Below, one piece after another: positions 35,888 through 36,185 of a DNA stretch of 36,185 nt. Each line of letters opens with the position of its first letter. Within the stretch, counting starts at the first letter, position 1. The notes below the pieces were generated by a model. That model saw only the letters and a list, made by a program, of their open reading frames with translations. It was not told the origin of the DNA and did not search any database. Origin of the DNA: Inquilinus limosus (GTDB taxonomy: Bacteria > Pseudomonadota > Alphaproteobacteria > DSM-16000 > Inquilinaceae); contig NZ_NHON01000042.1 in assembly GCF_002195995.1 (NCBI RefSeq), positions 14,755 to 50,939 of the forward strand, given 5' to 3'. Made by a program: the position numbers and the translations under genes.

Positions 35888-35920
35888 CACCGGCCGCGAG
35901 GGGAGCGTGCGGCCGGTGGC
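35888..35920 (-). terminator. ftsZ terminator-like hairpin, proximal
   Basis: The perfect 11-bp stem CCACCGGCCGC / GCGGCCGGTGG with a 10-base loop is followed on the minus strand by GAATTTTC. It lies 20 bases past the ftsZ stop and forms a tandem with the distal terminator. Confidence 0.7.
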
Positions 35921-35939
35921 GGAAGCGGCAGGTCCGGCC

Positions 35940-36185
35940 TCAGTTCGCCTGGCGGCGGAGGAAGGCCGGGATGTCGAGCGCGTCCTCGTCGCTGCGCGGC
36001 AGCGGCGCGCGGCCGGCATCGATCGCCAGGCGCTGCTGCGCCACCGGGCGCGGCGCCTCCGGGGCCCGCGCCGGCTCGGCAGCGGCGCGCGGCGCCGGCT
36101 CCTGGCGCAGCGTCGGCTCGTGATGCGCCTCGGGCTGCGGCTGCTCCTCCTCCCGCAGCAGGCCGGTCACCCGACGGAACAGGCC
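35940..36185 (-). CDS. ftsZ: Cell division protein FtsZ, C-terminal tail only
   Basis: The last 81 residues of a frame open to the window edge. It begins GLFRRVTGLLREEE and passes through a Pro/Ala/Glu-rich linker, the disordered region that varies in all FtsZ proteins. It ends ALDIPAFLRRQAN, the conserved C-terminal peptide of alphaproteobacterial FtsZ that binds FtsA and other partners. The GTPase domain lies outside the window. Tandem hairpins follow the stop, so ftsZ does not read far into the downstream segment. The assignment rests on the terminal peptide plus its place upstream of lpxC. Confidence 0.9.
   Translation of the reverse strand, partial: GLFRRVTGLLREEEQPQPEAHHEPTLRQEPAPRAAAEPARAPEAPRPVAQQRLAIDAGRAPLPRSDEDALDIPAFLRRQAN

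Noticed and set aside
31241-35940. A functional prophage between ftsZ and lpxC
   Set aside because: Only the terminase is phage-like; no integrase, portal, capsid, tail or lysis genes are present, and the flanking repeats are too diverged to act as active attachment sites.

Overview
The window is high-GC chromosomal DNA of an alphaproteobacterium. The ftsZ / lpxC / bamD / recN / ligA gene order, an FtsZ tail ending in IPAFLRRQAN, an IalB-type protein, tripartite tricarboxylate (Bug) transport genes and GC-rich dispersed palindromes suggest a soil- or host-associated Rhodospirillales-like bacterium (for example Inquilinus/Azospirillum relatives). This placement is inference from gene content only.

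Layout. 1-1.7 kb: an M24B aminopeptidase P, cut by the window edge. 1.8-10.2 kb: an accessory catabolic block. It has an MFS carrier divergent from a phytanoyl-CoA-dioxygenase-like enzyme. Next comes a minus-strand operon (MmgE/PrpD, ACS-type MFS carrier, aberrant SDR) divergent from a plus-strand pair (GntR/FCD regulator, second MmgE/PrpD), with a perfect palindromic operator candidate between them. 10.3-14.5 kb: small stress, regulatory and secreted proteins (CsbD, PPC/DUF296, IalB-like, LysR, a membrane-anchored hypothetical, a lone receiver domain). 14.5-16.7 kb: a MurA whose active-site Cys is Asp, then a metallophosphoesterase. 16.7-19.7 kb: a tctCBA carrier operon. 19.9-21.8 kb: a DUF1349 protein and two hypotheticals. 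21.9-25.4 kb: a relatively AT-rich leader and a serralysin-like RTX metalloprotease with its terminator.

25.4-36.2 kb is the conserved minus-strand cluster, transcribed ftsZ, lpxC, bamD, recN, ligA. Between ftsZ and lpxC, normally close neighbours, sits about 4.5 kb of foreign-looking DNA. It carries a divergent hypothetical gene, an orphan but motif-complete phage terminase large subunit, and a 495-residue protein. That protein joins an unrecognised N-terminal region, a four-Cys zinc ribbon and a C-terminal gamma-glutamylcyclotransferase (AIG2/GGCT) domain with its catalytic Glu. The segment is bracketed by a diverged 34-bp direct repeat (26/34 identical, 7 of 8 differences transitions). One copy lies beside the ftsZ terminators and the other upstream of lpxC, as expected of an old integration. 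The GGCT fusion gene is the best candidate here for an undescribed system.

Other notable points are several dispersed palindromic repeats of at least two families, an SDR lacking the Asn, Ser and Tyr of the catalytic tetrad, and paired TGCGCGCA palindromes 40 bp apart in a LysR-divergent promoter region.
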